Shown here: positions 7,944-16,079 of the stretch, piece after piece
Layout: the number at the start of each line of letters is the position of its first letter
Numbering within the stretch: position 1 is the first letter of the stretch
Assembly (NCBI GenBank): GCA_017555465.1
Contig: JAFZGH010000297.1
Coordinates: 1-24,199 of the forward strand
Source: Akkermansia sp.
GTDB taxonomy: Bacteria; Verrucomicrobiota; Verrucomicrobiia; Verrucomicrobiales; Akkermansiaceae
DNA: 24,199 nucleotides
Direction: 5' to 3'
Made by a program: the position numbers and the translations under genes
Notes under the pieces: generated by a model
What the model was told of the DNA's origin: nothing
What the model saw: only the letters and a program-made list of their open reading frames with translations
Database searches by the model: none

Positions 7944-10172
7944 TTACATATCCAGAAAATCGCCAGCCAGAGACTGCGCATCTTCAAAAGGAATAATGAA
8001 GAGTTGTCCGGTTTCCACGATGCGGCCGTAGAAGAACGGGCGTTCGGAATCATAAGCTGCGGGCGCGATTTCAATCGTCCGGGTTTCCTTGTGCGTCTTA
8101 CGTTCCATGGTGGCCAGACTACGCAGGATATCAGCATCATCGCCCTGTTCCTGCAACATGTCCTCTGGCGTATCGACAAGATGAGAAGAACGGTCTTCCT
8201 GCTCAATCACTGTGTTTTCAGCATCAGAATAATCGGTAATTTCCAGATCCAGTTTTACTCTGAATGCCGGCTGCTGCAGGGTTTTCAACGCTTCTTCATC
8301 CGCAGAATCAAGCCATTGGGCTGCTTTCATGTCCTGCAAGCGGCGCAGGTAATAGGTTGTTCTGTGCGGGTTGATGCGGGGTGTGACATCCTCGCCTTTC
8401 AAGGTTCCGCTCCACGTTTCTCCCAGGTATTCATAGTGAAGCACCAGGGGAGCTTGCTGGAAGTCAAGGGTCAGGGTACGCACGGCGGATAACGGGAATG
8501 CCAGCAGATTCCGGTCTTTCCACTTTTCTGCGCGCAGTGAAAGCATGCGTGTAAACTTGGTGCTCAGGCGCGCAATGGAACTGGTCCCCATTTCTGTGCC
8601 GAACCATGCGTGTTTCCCGCTACGCGGATCTGTAAAGCGGCGCAGAAGGAATGTGCGAGGAGAACGGTCTTTCACCATGGGTAAATCATGTCCGAACAGT
8701 GTCGCACGGAGCATGCAGGGACGCGGTTGAATGGAAAGAATATAATCTGGTGCGTGCAGCCCGTATTCTTTCAGAAGTGGGGTCATGTCTTCTCCCGGCG
8801 CGGCATCAGCCACAATCTCTTCCACGGGGATGTTGGCAAGACCTTTCAGGAAACGGGTGACGCCGGCGGAATCAGCTTTGCTGTACTTGGTATCAGCGGT
8901 GGCAAACATCCAGGTATCTTCCACCTTGCTTTCATCATCTCCCGGAATCAGCAGAGCCCGAATACCAGCGCGTCCACGGGTTGCCCGAAGCGAGAAACGA
9001 GAAATATCCTTATCATCAATATCAGCAAACTTCATGGAACGCAGAGAATCCAGATTCTTCGGAAGTTCAGAAACGCTGACCCGCTGCTGGTTCATACGCA
9101 CCTGTGCCATTGCTTTCTTCGGCAGCACAGGAAGTTCGCATACGGATTTGATAAGACGAGCATAACTACCTTTATGCTGAGCCCCTGGTTCTGCCAACAG
9201 CGTGAATACTACCGGGCGGTCATTTACTACAGCATGGCAATATTTCTGATCTTGACCGTCTTGACTGAAGGATTCATAAAAGCGGATTTCCTGCTTCTTT
9301 TCTCCCCAGTCACCTTCCAGAGTAATAGTGCAGACCGGTTTTTCCGGCAAGGTGACTTCAATGGAATCCTCAACACGCAGGGCTTTCAGATTTAACAAAT
9401 TGAGCAGAAGTTTCTGAACATTGTCTTCATCTGCACCGGTGATAATCGGCAATGCGATATTCCAGGGGGATTCAGCACTGATGCGACCGATTTTTAATTC
9501 ATTGCCTGCGTTATTGATGGTAATTTTGCGGACCTGAGCCACATCGAACTGCATGGGCGATGGATCACGCAAAGCTTCCAGGCCATCCTTGAACAGGTGC
9601 TGAATATTGCCGCTTACCACGTGAATACGCTTGTCTCTGCCGTAGAAACTGGTGCGCAGATAAGATGTAGGAAGCAGTGTTTCACCATCACCTGCATCTG
9701 CCAGCCAGGGAGAGGAACTGCCCAGTGTGTAGCGTGCCACGGTCGTAAGTCCATCCGCCCCATCCGGTTTTTTGAGAACAATGGTATGAGGTGCAGTTTC
9801 AACACCGAACTCACGCATGTTACCGCGTGTGATATTGTTGAGGGGCAGGGTATCAACTAATCGGGCGTTCGCAGTAAAGGTAAAGATTGCCTGAACGGCA
9901 GAAGGTGACAGTTTGTCTTTGAATGGCCGGATAATCCACCATGTCCCGTTTTCATCCTTAGCACATACGATTTCGTCGTGCAGGTCTTTAATGCGCATCC
10001 AGCATACATCGTTGAGTTCACCGGAATTTTTCAGGGCAAACAAAGGCATGCCAGGTTCAAAGCGATACCAGCCTGTAATGCGAGCCAGATTGCCGTCTAT
10101 GGCCAGAAAGGCAGACAGCGTGATTGCGCCTGCTGCAAGCAGCGAGAGAAAAATGGTGGGCAATATTCTCAT
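7944..10172 (-). CDS. DUF4340-family membrane-anchored protein of the ABC/GldG system
   Basis: The 742-residue protein starts with one transmembrane segment (about residues 3-24) followed by a long extracytoplasmic region. Short elements such as WWIIRPF, a lpl..-type strand after residue 90 and repeated beta-rich blocks resemble DUF4340, which commonly follows GldG-like genes. Its function is unknown; the context suggests an accessory subunit working outside the membrane with the ABC-2 permease. The ATG at 10172 is one nucleotide after the GldG-like stop codon (TAA-A-ATG), so the pair is almost certainly co-translated; a 16-residue extension upstream is rejected. The C-terminal part is rich in acidic residues. 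The DUF4340 assignment is by pattern and neighbourhood, not by a profile search. Confidence 0.75.
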   Translation of the reverse strand: MRILPTIFLSLLAAGAITLSAFLAIDGNLARITGWYRFEPGMPLFALKNSGELNDVCWMRIKDLHDEIVCAKDENGTWWIIRPFKDKLSPSAVQAIFTFTANARLVDTLPLNNITRGNMREFGVETAPHTIVLKKPDGADGLTTVARYTLGSSSPWLADAGDGETLLPTSYLRTSFYGRDKRIHVVSGNIQHLFKDGLEALRDPSPMQFDVAQVRKITINNAGNELKIGRISAESPWNIALPIITGADEDNVQKLLLNLLNLKALRVEDSIEVTLPEKPVCTITLEGDWGEKKQEIRFYESFSQDGQDQKYCHAVVNDRPVVFTLLAEPGAQHKGSYARLIKSVCELPVLPKKAMAQVRMNQQRVSVSELPKNLDSLRSMKFADIDDKDISRFSLRATRGRAGIRALLIPGDDESKVEDTWMFATADTKYSKADSAGVTRFLKGLANIPVEEIVADAAPGEDMTPLLKEYGLHAPDYILSIQPRPCMLRATLFGHDLPMVKDRSPRTFLLRRFTDPRSGKHAWFGTEMGTSSIARLSTKFTRMLSLRAEKWKDRNLLAFPLSAVRTLTLDFQQAPLVLHYEYLGETWSGTLKGEDVTPRINPHRTTYYLRRLQDMKAAQWLDSADEEALKTLQQPAFRVKLDLEITDYSDAENTVIEQEDRSSHLVDTPEDMLQEQGDDADILRSLATMERKTHKETRTIEIAPAAYDSERPFFYGRIVETGQLFIIPFEDAQSLAGDFLDM

Positions 10173-10173
10173 T

Positions 10174-11700
10174 TTAGTGGCGGCGCGTGTTCCAGATGAA
10201 AATGGCAATGAGGAAAGCAAAGAACGGCATGATGAGCAGCGTTATATTCTCCAGTGCGCTGCGAGTGTGCCGATCCAGGTCAATCTTCATGGTGAGGTCC
10301 TGATTGGCACTCTTGCCACCGTATTCCGGACGGCTGCTCATCCAGGCCCACAGAGTGTGCATGTAATCGCGCTGTTCGGTCTTGGCATTTTCCTGCGAAA
10401 GCATGGTAGTATTGCCGAGTACCAGCATAGTGGAAAGATTGTTCGGGTCGCGGGGATTACCTCTTGTTACGGCAGCACCAAGGCACAGAGGACCTGCCCG
10501 GTCTTCAGCCGGTGTGTAGACCGGCTCCAGATCCCGACGCGTTTCTCCATAGTAGGCGTCAGATGACATGAGCAGGGGGAATGTGGTCAGTTTACGCAGA
10601 GCTGCGGCATTTTCATCTCCATGTTCCAGCGTGAGGGACATGCACTGGCCCTCTACCAGGGTTGTTCCGTTCCAGAACGGTTTGGTGCAATTCAGACCTT
10701 TGGGGAATACGGCACTTATGTCGTAATAGGCGCGTTTGCGGTCGCGCAGAAGCACGCGGTCGCTGTTGGGCCGCACCCCTTGTTCACGCAAGAAGCGGTA
10801 GAGCCGGGGCAGTTTGCTTTCAATCGTGGGATCCAGCGCCACGAAGAAAGCATTGCGTCCCGGACGTTCCCAGAATTCCCGCAGCGCTCCCATTTCCTTA
10901 TCCGTGAAATCGCTCTGCGGGGATACAATGATGAGGCCCTCTGCATTATCCGGCAGCTTTTCCGTGTTGGCAATATCCAGCCAGGAAAGCTGGATATTGA
11001 GGGCGTTGGTAATGGAACCGATGGATTCCAGCAAAGTCTGATCATCACGGGAAACACCGCCTTTGCCTTCCACGACATACATGTGGCGCATTTCGCCTTC
11101 CACGGCTTCAGTTACAGCACCGCAGACAACTTCATCCATCATGAGCGCAACCGCGCGGCGGCTCTCATCTGGCAGAGTTTCATATTTGATGAATGAGGTG
11201 CCGGGGCGAATGCGTACAAACTGGCGGTCGCTGTGGCGTTCTTCAAATGTCTTGATGGGGGAATTCGGGTCTTTTCTGGCATCGACGATGCACAGGTCCT
11301 GCTTGAATTCAACGCCGTAAATCTGGGAAATCTCGCGGGCGCGATTCGGCTGGCGTACCGGGTCAAAACGCTCTACTTCAATTTTACCTTTACCAATCCG
11401 TTCGTATTCCTCAAGCAGGGAATACATGCGGTTGTAATTTGGGGTGGAGCGTTTGAACGCAAAGATAATGCGGACAGGAGTTTCCCTTTTCTGAATGCGC
11501 TCACTGCTCAGCACATTGATGGTGCGGTCAGAAATCGTATAACGCTGGTCCTGTGAAAGGTCGCGGCGTGCATACTCATGGCAGCCGATATAATTGCAGG
11601 CAATCACAATAACTGCCAGCAGGAACAGGTTAATCCACGCCAGAGGATTGTATTTTGCCTTTCGTGCTTCGGGATGCCCGGTGTAAGTATTCTTGCTCAT
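10174..11700 (-). CDS. GldG-like ABC auxiliary protein (ABC-type uncharacterised transport system domain)
   Basis: The 508-residue protein has a transmembrane segment near the N-terminus (about 22-41), a large extracytoplasmic domain, and a second transmembrane segment near the C-terminus (about 484-503). The segment DLSQDQRYTISDRTINVL matches the start of GldG-type proteins, which typically read D(L/M)T..k.ytLs..T...L. GldG works with GldA and GldF in Bacteroidetes gliding, but the same trio occurs in many non-gliding bacteria with no known substrate. It lies 32 nt after the ABC-2 permease and 1 nt before the DUF4340 gene. Gliding motility is not implied here. Confidence 0.82.
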   Translation of the reverse strand: MSKNTYTGHPEARKAKYNPLAWINLFLLAVIVIACNYIGCHEYARRDLSQDQRYTISDRTINVLSSERIQKRETPVRIIFAFKRSTPNYNRMYSLLEEYERIGKGKIEVERFDPVRQPNRAREISQIYGVEFKQDLCIVDARKDPNSPIKTFEERHSDRQFVRIRPGTSFIKYETLPDESRRAVALMMDEVVCGAVTEAVEGEMRHMYVVEGKGGVSRDDQTLLESIGSITNALNIQLSWLDIANTEKLPDNAEGLIIVSPQSDFTDKEMGALREFWERPGRNAFFVALDPTIESKLPRLYRFLREQGVRPNSDRVLLRDRKRAYYDISAVFPKGLNCTKPFWNGTTLVEGQCMSLTLEHGDENAAALRKLTTFPLLMSSDAYYGETRRDLEPVYTPAEDRAGPLCLGAAVTRGNPRDPNNLSTMLVLGNTTMLSQENAKTEQRDYMHTLWAWMSSRPEYGGKSANQDLTMKIDLDRHTRSALENITLLIMPFFAFLIAIFIWNTRRH

Positions 11701-11732
11701 AGTTGAGAAAAAAGTGCGTTTTAAATGTGGTA

Positions 11733-12557
11733 TCAGCGATGCCAGCGGCGATAGTCAACAATCCGCTTGGTAAGAGCCAGCATCAGCGTGGCTAGGGTCA
11801 GGTACAGCACGACAGGCCGCGTATCAATAAGCCCGCGGCTGAAGGAGCTGATCTGTTCCGAAATAGACATGTAGTGAAATGCCGGAGCAGCCGGGAACTC
11901 TCCCCACAGTTCCGGGACACGGCCCATAAAGTAGTAAATGATGATGGAACAGGTGCATACGATGCCCGCAATAATCTGGCTGCGAGTCAGTGAGGAGCAA
12001 AGAATGCCCAGGGAGATGAAAAATGTACCCGATATAAAGAGAATACTGATAGGGCCGAACCAGTCTGCCGGCGTATAATTGATGCGCCCCTCAGGCATGA
12101 CATCATAGCGCACCTGGGTGTAAAGGTTGGCCAGGTCGCTCATAACCGGGTAGAGCAGCATGGGCAACCAGAGAATAATGTAAAAAAGCAGGGAGGCAAA
12201 GTACTTACCCAGCACAATCTGCGTAGTTGTAACAGGAGCTGTGAGCAAGCCTTCAAGCGTACCGTGGCTTTCTTCCTCGGCCAGGGAACGCATGGTGACA
12301 AGCGGGAATATAAAGATAAAGAAGAACCAGAAGTTCACATTGTCCAGCATGTAGAACATGACGCTCTCGCCAGTGGCCTTGCTCATGGTCTGCAAGGCAG
12401 CCTGTAACCAGAACCCCTGCATAGCAATAGCGCATGCCAGTATCACCCAGCCGAAGGGTGTGCACAGGAAACTCTTGAATTCGCGCGCAAAGATGGTGCG
12501 CAGCGTGTGCAACCAACTGCGCGTACGGGTAATTTCGTTTTGTTTTTCTTCAGCCAT
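11733..12557 (-). CDS. ABC-2 type permease (GldF/NosY-like)
   Basis: The 274-residue integral membrane protein has six hydrophobic segments. The first is near 35-55 and the last near the C-terminus (VVLYLTLATLMLALTKRIV). Between segments two and three is RSLAEEESHGTLEGLLT followed by GKY, the cytoplasmic coupling motif of ABC-2 permeases in the GldF and NosY group. It should form the channel energised by the ATPase encoded 14 nt upstream. The substrate cannot be predicted. No Shine-Dalgarno is visible. Confidence 0.9.
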   Translation of the reverse strand: MAEEKQNEITRTRSWLHTLRTIFAREFKSFLCTPFGWVILACAIAMQGFWLQAALQTMSKATGESVMFYMLDNVNFWFFFIFIFPLVTMRSLAEEESHGTLEGLLTAPVTTTQIVLGKYFASLLFYIILWLPMLLYPVMSDLANLYTQVRYDVMPEGRINYTPADWFGPISILFISGTFFISLGILCSSLTRSQIIAGIVCTCSIIIYYFMGRVPELWGEFPAAPAFHYMSISEQISSFSRGLIDTRPVVLYLTLATLMLALTKRIVDYRRWHR

Positions 12558-12571
12558 TGCAAATAGGAAAA

Positions 12572-13513
12572 TTAGTCTTTTCTGGTCATTTCCACAAACA
12601 CGTCTTCAAGACTGGGAATGTGGCGGTAAATGTGGCGCATGGGGAAATGGTGTGCGGCAATGATAGCTGCTGCTTTCTCGCGGGTGTCTGTGCCGGGTTC
12701 GGCTCGCACGATTACGTGGTGCCAGCCGCCGGGCAGGGGCTCTTCAACTATCACTTTCTTCACTGGCTCAAAGGCTTCGAGCTCACGCACAACGGTGTCC
12801 AGATCTCCCTTGAATTCGATTGAAACGCGGCCTGCTGCTCGCAGATTCCGCGTGAGATTCCCGGGAGTGTCATTCGCTTTAATTTGTCCCTGGTCGATTA
12901 TAATCACTTTATTACAAATCATTTCCACTTCACTCAGGATATGTGTGGAAAGAATCACCGTATGTTCCTCGGCCAGTGAACGTACCAGCTCGCGTATCTG
13001 GCGTATCTGGTTCGGATCCAGGCCGTTTGTCGGTTCGTCCAGAATCAGTAGTGAAGGATTGCCCAGTAGTGCATCTGCAAGGCCAACACGCTGGCGATAT
13101 CCCTTGGACAGTGTGCTGATAAGGTTCTTGCGCTTCGGCTCAAGCCCGCAGCGGTCGATTACCCAGCCAACCTGCTGGCGCACTGATTTGCCGCAGATTC
13201 CTTTGAGCATGGCGCGATACTCCAGGTATTGCATGACCCGCATGTCATCGTACAACGGCACGTTTTCCGGCATGTAGCCCAGGTGACGGCGCGCTTCCAG
13301 CGGTTGGTCGATGATGTCGAATCCCGCTATGCTGGCTGTGCCGGCACTCGGCGGAAGATAGCCCGTCAGCATTTTCATGGTTGTAGTCTTGCCGGCGCCA
13401 TTCGGGCCGAGGAATCCTACTATTTCTCCTTTCTCAATCGAAAATGTCGCATCCTTGACCGCCGTGAAACGCCCAAAGACTTTATGCAGATGCTCAACTG
13501 TCACCATACTCAT
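12572..13513 (-). CDS. ABC transporter ATPase (GldA/CcmA-like)
   Basis: The 313-residue protein has all ABC ATPase motifs: Walker A GPNGAGKTT (36-44), signature LSKGYRQR (135-142), Walker B with D-loop LLILDEPTNGLD (155-166) and H-loop His191. The LSKGYRQR form is typical of the ABC-2 exporter ATPases (NatA, CcmA, GldA group). A C-terminal domain of about 90 residues follows the ATPase core, ending in PSLEDVFVEMT, a common end of this group. It is the first gene of the eight-gene minus-strand unit and has a promoter at 13525-13552. An alternative start is Met3 at 13507. Confidence 0.93.
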   Translation of the reverse strand: MSMVTVEHLHKVFGRFTAVKDATFSIEKGEIVGFLGPNGAGKTTTMKMLTGYLPPSAGTASIAGFDIIDQPLEARRHLGYMPENVPLYDDMRVMQYLEYRAMLKGICGKSVRQQVGWVIDRCGLEPKRKNLISTLSKGYRQRVGLADALLGNPSLLILDEPTNGLDPNQIRQIRELVRSLAEEHTVILSTHILSEVEMICNKVIIIDQGQIKANDTPGNLTRNLRAAGRVSIEFKGDLDTVVRELEAFEPVKKVIVEEPLPGGWHHVIVRAEPGTDTREKAAAIIAAHHFPMRHIYRHIPSLEDVFVEMTRKD

Positions 13514-13524
13514 AAGCGCGAAAC

Positions 13525-13552
13525 ATTTTAACAGCTTTTCACGCTAATTCAA
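13525..13552 (-). promoter_or_regulatory. Promoter of the ABC/GldG/DUF4340 operon
   Basis: On the minus strand TTGAAT (plus 13547-13552) and TAAAAT (plus 13525-13530) are 16 nt apart, a good sigma-70 match. The -10 ends 11 nt before the ATG, so the transcript leader would be only about 3-5 nt. Confidence 0.6.
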
Positions 13553-13578
13553 GCGGATTCTTGTCTGCTGGCAAACAC

Positions 13579-13623
13579 TAGTTGTAGATTACGCATTACG
13601 CATATTATGCGTAGTTGTAAATT
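13579..13623. repeat. Palindrome and direct repeats between divergent promoters
   Basis: A dyad TACGCAT-ATT-ATGCGTA occupies 13597-13613. Immediately before it ATTACGC occurs twice in tandem (13588-13601). Two 12-bp direct repeats, TAGTTGTAGATT (13579-13590) and TAGTTGTAAATT (13612-13623), flank the dyad 33 bp apart, about three helical turns. The cluster sits between the promoters of the divergent ABC ATPase gene and the OsmC gene, so it is a candidate shared operator. The protein that binds is unknown. Confidence 0.5.
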
Positions 13624-13655
13624 TGACATTTACTCCCTGTTGGCGAGATTCACTC

Positions 13656-13685
13656 TTGACTCCCCCCAGTGCCTTGCAGTAGTAT
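13656..13685 (+). promoter_or_regulatory. Promoter of the OsmC-family gene
   Basis: TTGACT (13656-13661) and TAGTAT (13680-13685) are 18 nt apart. The ATG follows the -10 by only 8 nt, implying a leaderless or nearly leaderless mRNA. A second TTGACA at 13623-13628 has no good -10 partner. Confidence 0.5.
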
Positions 13686-13693
13686 GACGACCT

Positions 13694-14101
13694 ATGGTCA
13701 AATGCACAATCAATTATGAAGGCGCTTTGCGCTGCTCCCTTCAGCATGGTCCTTCCGGCGCAGCAGCGGCAACAGACGCCCCTGTAGATAACCGAGGTCA
13801 AGGAGAATCGTTCTCACCGACCGACATGATGTGCTGCGCAATGGCCGCGTGCATGGAGACGATTATGGGCATTTACGCCGAAGACAACGGACTGGATTTG
13901 ACAGGAACGGTTATCACCGTTGGTAAAGTCATGAGCGCCAATCCGCGCCGCATTGCCCGCATAGAAACCGAAATCAGCGTTCCTCTGCCTGCCGATAATC
14001 CGCACAAGCAGGCGTTGCTCGACTGCGTGCTCGGCAGCCCTGCCATGCGCAGTCTGCATCCCGACATTGAAGTACCCATAACCTGGAACTGGGTTGGCTG
14101 A
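13694..14101 (+). CDS. OsmC/Ohr-family protein (thiol-dependent peroxide reductase fold)
   Basis: The 135-residue protein matches the OsmC fold: a beta-rich N-terminus, SPTDMMCCAMAACME (41-55) on the central helix with Cys53 in the position of the peroxidatic cysteine, and Cys111 in the C-terminal helix (LLDCVLGSP) where the partner cysteine lies. In the family these two thiols reduce organic hydroperoxides. Two further cysteines (47, 48) sit next to the active helix. Length is normal for OsmC (about 140). It starts the plus-strand group and is divergent from the ABC operon. Whether this is an OsmC, Ohr or YhfA-type member cannot be settled by eye. Confidence 0.88.
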   Translation: MVKCTINYEGALRCSLQHGPSGAAAATDAPVDNRGQGESFSPTDMMCCAMAACMETIMGIYAEDNGLDLTGTVITVGKVMSANPRRIARIETEISVPLPADNPHKQALLDCVLGSPAMRSLHPDIEVPITWNWVG

Positions 14102-14109
14102 GAGATAAA

Positions 14110-14565
14110 ATGAAACGGCTCAGCTACATCTACTGTACAGCGCCGCTGACTGTGGCGTTAAATACATTGCCAGGCATGCTGGATGCCCATTGGCGTGTTC
14201 TTGTTGCCATACTGTTGAGCCTCGGTCTGTGGTCTGCTACTTGGCTGCGTTTCTACACAAACAAGAAACTCCGACCGGAATTTGCTGTTATAGTGATACT
14301 CCCTGCTCTCATTTTCAATCTGTTATGTTGCGCAGGGTGTGAATACATAGCAGCAATCCAGACCCCAGGTTGGGAGAACCTGAATTTCTTTCTGTGGCTT
14401 GGCGCCCTATTTGTAAGCATTCGGGCGCTTCTTCCTGTTCCTGCAGAATATAAAGGCCGCCTCAGCACCGATTCTGTTTTTATTTTTATGACCATCATCA
14501 CCAGCGTCTATGGATTCAGCTGCTGGATGAATACGCATTCCACCTTATTTAACATAACACAATAA
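14110..14565 (+). CDS. Small multi-pass membrane protein, unknown function
   Basis: This 151-residue protein has about four hydrophobic segments (near 10-20, 29-46, 58-80 and 92-108, with another near 122-138). The segments are separated by short basic loops such as RFYTNKKLRPE, consistent with an inner-membrane protein. It carries no motif I recognise and should be treated as hypothetical. It begins 8 nt after the OsmC stop codon, after GAGAGATAAA, so it is probably co-transcribed with that gene. It shows DUF805-like size and arrangement only loosely, and I do not assign it. Confidence 0.7.
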   Translation: MKRLSYIYCTAPLTVALNTLPGMLDAHWRVLVAILLSLGLWSATWLRFYTNKKLRPEFAVIVILPALIFNLLCCAGCEYIAAIQTPGWENLNFFLWLGALFVSIRALLPVPAEYKGRLSTDSVFIFMTIITSVYGFSCWMNTHSTLFNITQ

Positions 14566-14574
14566 TATTATACC

Positions 14575-15327
14575 ATGAAACGAAATCTCTATCTACTCTC
14601 TCTCGGAGTGATTCTCTGCTCTTGTACTGAAAGCGGTGACGTTGTGACGGGGCACGCCCGAATCATCCTGCCGGCAAACGTTTCTTCTATTTATGCACCT
14701 GCAACAATGCAAAAACCGACAGTCGTCACGACTCCTGAGACTGTTATTTCCCAGCAGCAGCCTGCAACAACAGAGCCTTCCCCTGCCCCTGTTGTAGAAC
14801 AGAAACAACCTGTAACCACCACACCAGAACCAGTTGTTGAAGAGAAACCTGCAGTCGTAAATACACCAGAACCGGAAGCTGCACCAGCTCCTGCGGTAGC
14901 GCTGGAGCCGGAGGTTGTTGCTCCTGTCACTACTCCGGAACCCAAACCGATTATTGCTCAGAACCAACCCGTTACAACCGAACCATTACCTGCACCTGCA
15001 GCAGAAACAACTCCCATTGTCGAACAGAAACAGCCTGTGGTAACAGAGCCGGTACCTGCCGCACCCGCACCCAAGCCTGTAGTGGAACAGAAACAGCCGG
15101 TTGTAACAACGCCGACGGTAACAGTTCCTGCTGCTACTCCTGCCCCGCAGCCGACTATGGTAGCGCCGCGTTCCAATCCGGTATCTCAGCAACAGCCTGC
15201 AGCAACTGTGCCTCAGAGCGTAAACTGGAACACACCGCAGACTCAGCCGCAGGTTAAACGCACATTCCCCATCATGCCGGGGCAGAACCGCGGCCTTCGC
15301 GCTCGCAAAACAAACACCCGTTGGTAA
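14575..15327 (+). CDS. Proline-rich repeat lipoprotein, unknown function
   Basis: The 250-residue protein has a lipoprotein signal: a short basic start, a hydrophobic stretch and lipobox LCSC with Cys17 as the predicted lipidated residue. From about residue 45 to 220 it is almost entirely Pro, Val, Thr, Ala, Gln and Glu, with the block VEQKQP at 74-79, 149-154 and 170-175 and related QQQP blocks at 60-63 and 205-208. Such sequences form extended, stiff linkers, as in TonB. The C-terminus is basic (KRTFPIMPGQNRGLRARK), perhaps contacting peptidoglycan or polyanionic surface polymers; this is inference. It lies 9 nt after the membrane protein gene and 8 nt before tlyA. Confidence 0.78.
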   Translation: MKRNLYLLSLGVILCSCTESGDVVTGHARIILPANVSSIYAPATMQKPTVVTTPETVISQQQPATTEPSPAPVVEQKQPVTTTPEPVVEEKPAVVNTPEPEAAPAPAVALEPEVVAPVTTPEPKPIIAQNQPVTTEPLPAPAAETTPIVEQKQPVVTEPVPAAPAPKPVVEQKQPVVTTPTVTVPAATPAPQPTMVAPRSNPVSQQQPAATVPQSVNWNTPQTQPQVKRTFPIMPGQNRGLRARKTNTRW

Positions 15328-15335
15328 AAAAAAAC

Positions 15336-16064
15336 ATGCCTAAACAGCGGCTCGATGTACTGGTGGCACAGCAAGGACTGTGTGATTCACGTGAACAGGC
15401 GCAGCGCCTCATCCTCGCGGGTGAGGTCAGCGTCAAGGGACAGGTTATCACAAAACCCGGCACTAAGGTGGATGATACCCTGCCCATCACCGTGAAGAAT
15501 AAGCCCCGGTACGTCAGCCGCGGAGGCCTTAAACTTGAGGGGGCACTCAATGCCTTTCCGGTCAAGGCAGAAGGAAAAGTCTGCCTTGACATCGGTTCCT
15601 CCACTGGTGGTTTTACAGACTGCCTGCTGCAGAATGGCGCTATCCGCGTCCATGCAGTGGATGTAGGCACCAATCAGCTGGTGTGGAAACTCCGCAATGA
15701 CCCCCGCGTGGTGGTCAAGGAGCAATTCAACGCCCGTTACATGACACCGGCTGACCTGGGCGAGAAAGTGCAGCTCATCGTGAGCGATGTCTCATTCATC
15801 TCCCTAACCAAGATACTGCCAGCCGCTTACGATTGTCTGGAAGACGGCGGTGATCTGCTCGTGCTCATCAAGCCCCAGTTTGAGCTGCAGCCGGAAGATA
15901 TCGGCCCTGGAGGCATTGTGCGTGACCCCACCCTGCACCAGCGCGCGGTGGACAAGATTCATGACTTTGTCGTGAATGAACTGCACCGCGAATGGTGTGG
16001 AGTGGCAGATTCTCCCATCACGGGCATGGAGGGAAACAAGGAATTTCTCGCCTGGCTGCGCTAA
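15336..16064 (+). CDS. tlyA: TlyA-family rRNA 2'-O-methyltransferase (hemolysin A family)
   Basis: The 242-residue protein has an N-terminal S4 RNA-binding domain (about 1-60, MPKQRLDVLV...) and a C-terminal FtsJ-like methyltransferase domain. Key motifs are SRGGLKL (61-67), the SAM motif LDIGSSTGGFTD (84-95), DVSFISL (151-157) and LIKPQFE (177-183). Members methylate ribose 2'-OH groups in 16S and 23S rRNA. The ATG at 15336 is preferred because homologues start close to QRLDVL; a TTG at 15321 would extend five residues into the lipoprotein gene. An A9 tract precedes the start. The stop codon overlaps the convergent recG stop codon by 3-4 nt. Confidence 0.92.
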   Translation: MPKQRLDVLVAQQGLCDSREQAQRLILAGEVSVKGQVITKPGTKVDDTLPITVKNKPRYVSRGGLKLEGALNAFPVKAEGKVCLDIGSSTGGFTDCLLQNGAIRVHAVDVGTNQLVWKLRNDPRVVVKEQFNARYMTPADLGEKVQLIVSDVSFISLTKILPAAYDCLEDGGDLLVLIKPQFELQPEDIGPGGIVRDPTLHQRAVDKIHDFVVNELHREWCGVADSPITGMEGNKEFLAWLR

Positions 16065-16079
16065 TTGGAAAGCGCAGCC
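16054..16079. terminator. Hairpin spanning the overlapping tlyA and recG stop codons
   Basis: A perfect 9-bp inverted repeat (GGCTGCGCT at 16054-16062 and AGCGCAGCC at 16071-16079) with an 8-nt loop covers both stop codons of the convergent genes. Neither side has a clear U tract, so it is at most a weak bidirectional terminator. It may instead stabilise both 3' ends. Confidence 0.45.

Noticed and set aside
10174..13513. Gliding motility locus (gldA, gldF, gldG)
   Set aside because: No other gld or spr genes are in the window, and this ABC trio is common in non-gliding bacteria, so motility is not supported.
14593..15192. Minus-strand frames in the proline-rich gene that look like Gly/Ser/Cys-rich proteins
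   Set aside because: They are mirror images of the repetitive Pro/Val/Thr codons; the plus-strand frame has a lipobox and fits the gene spacing.
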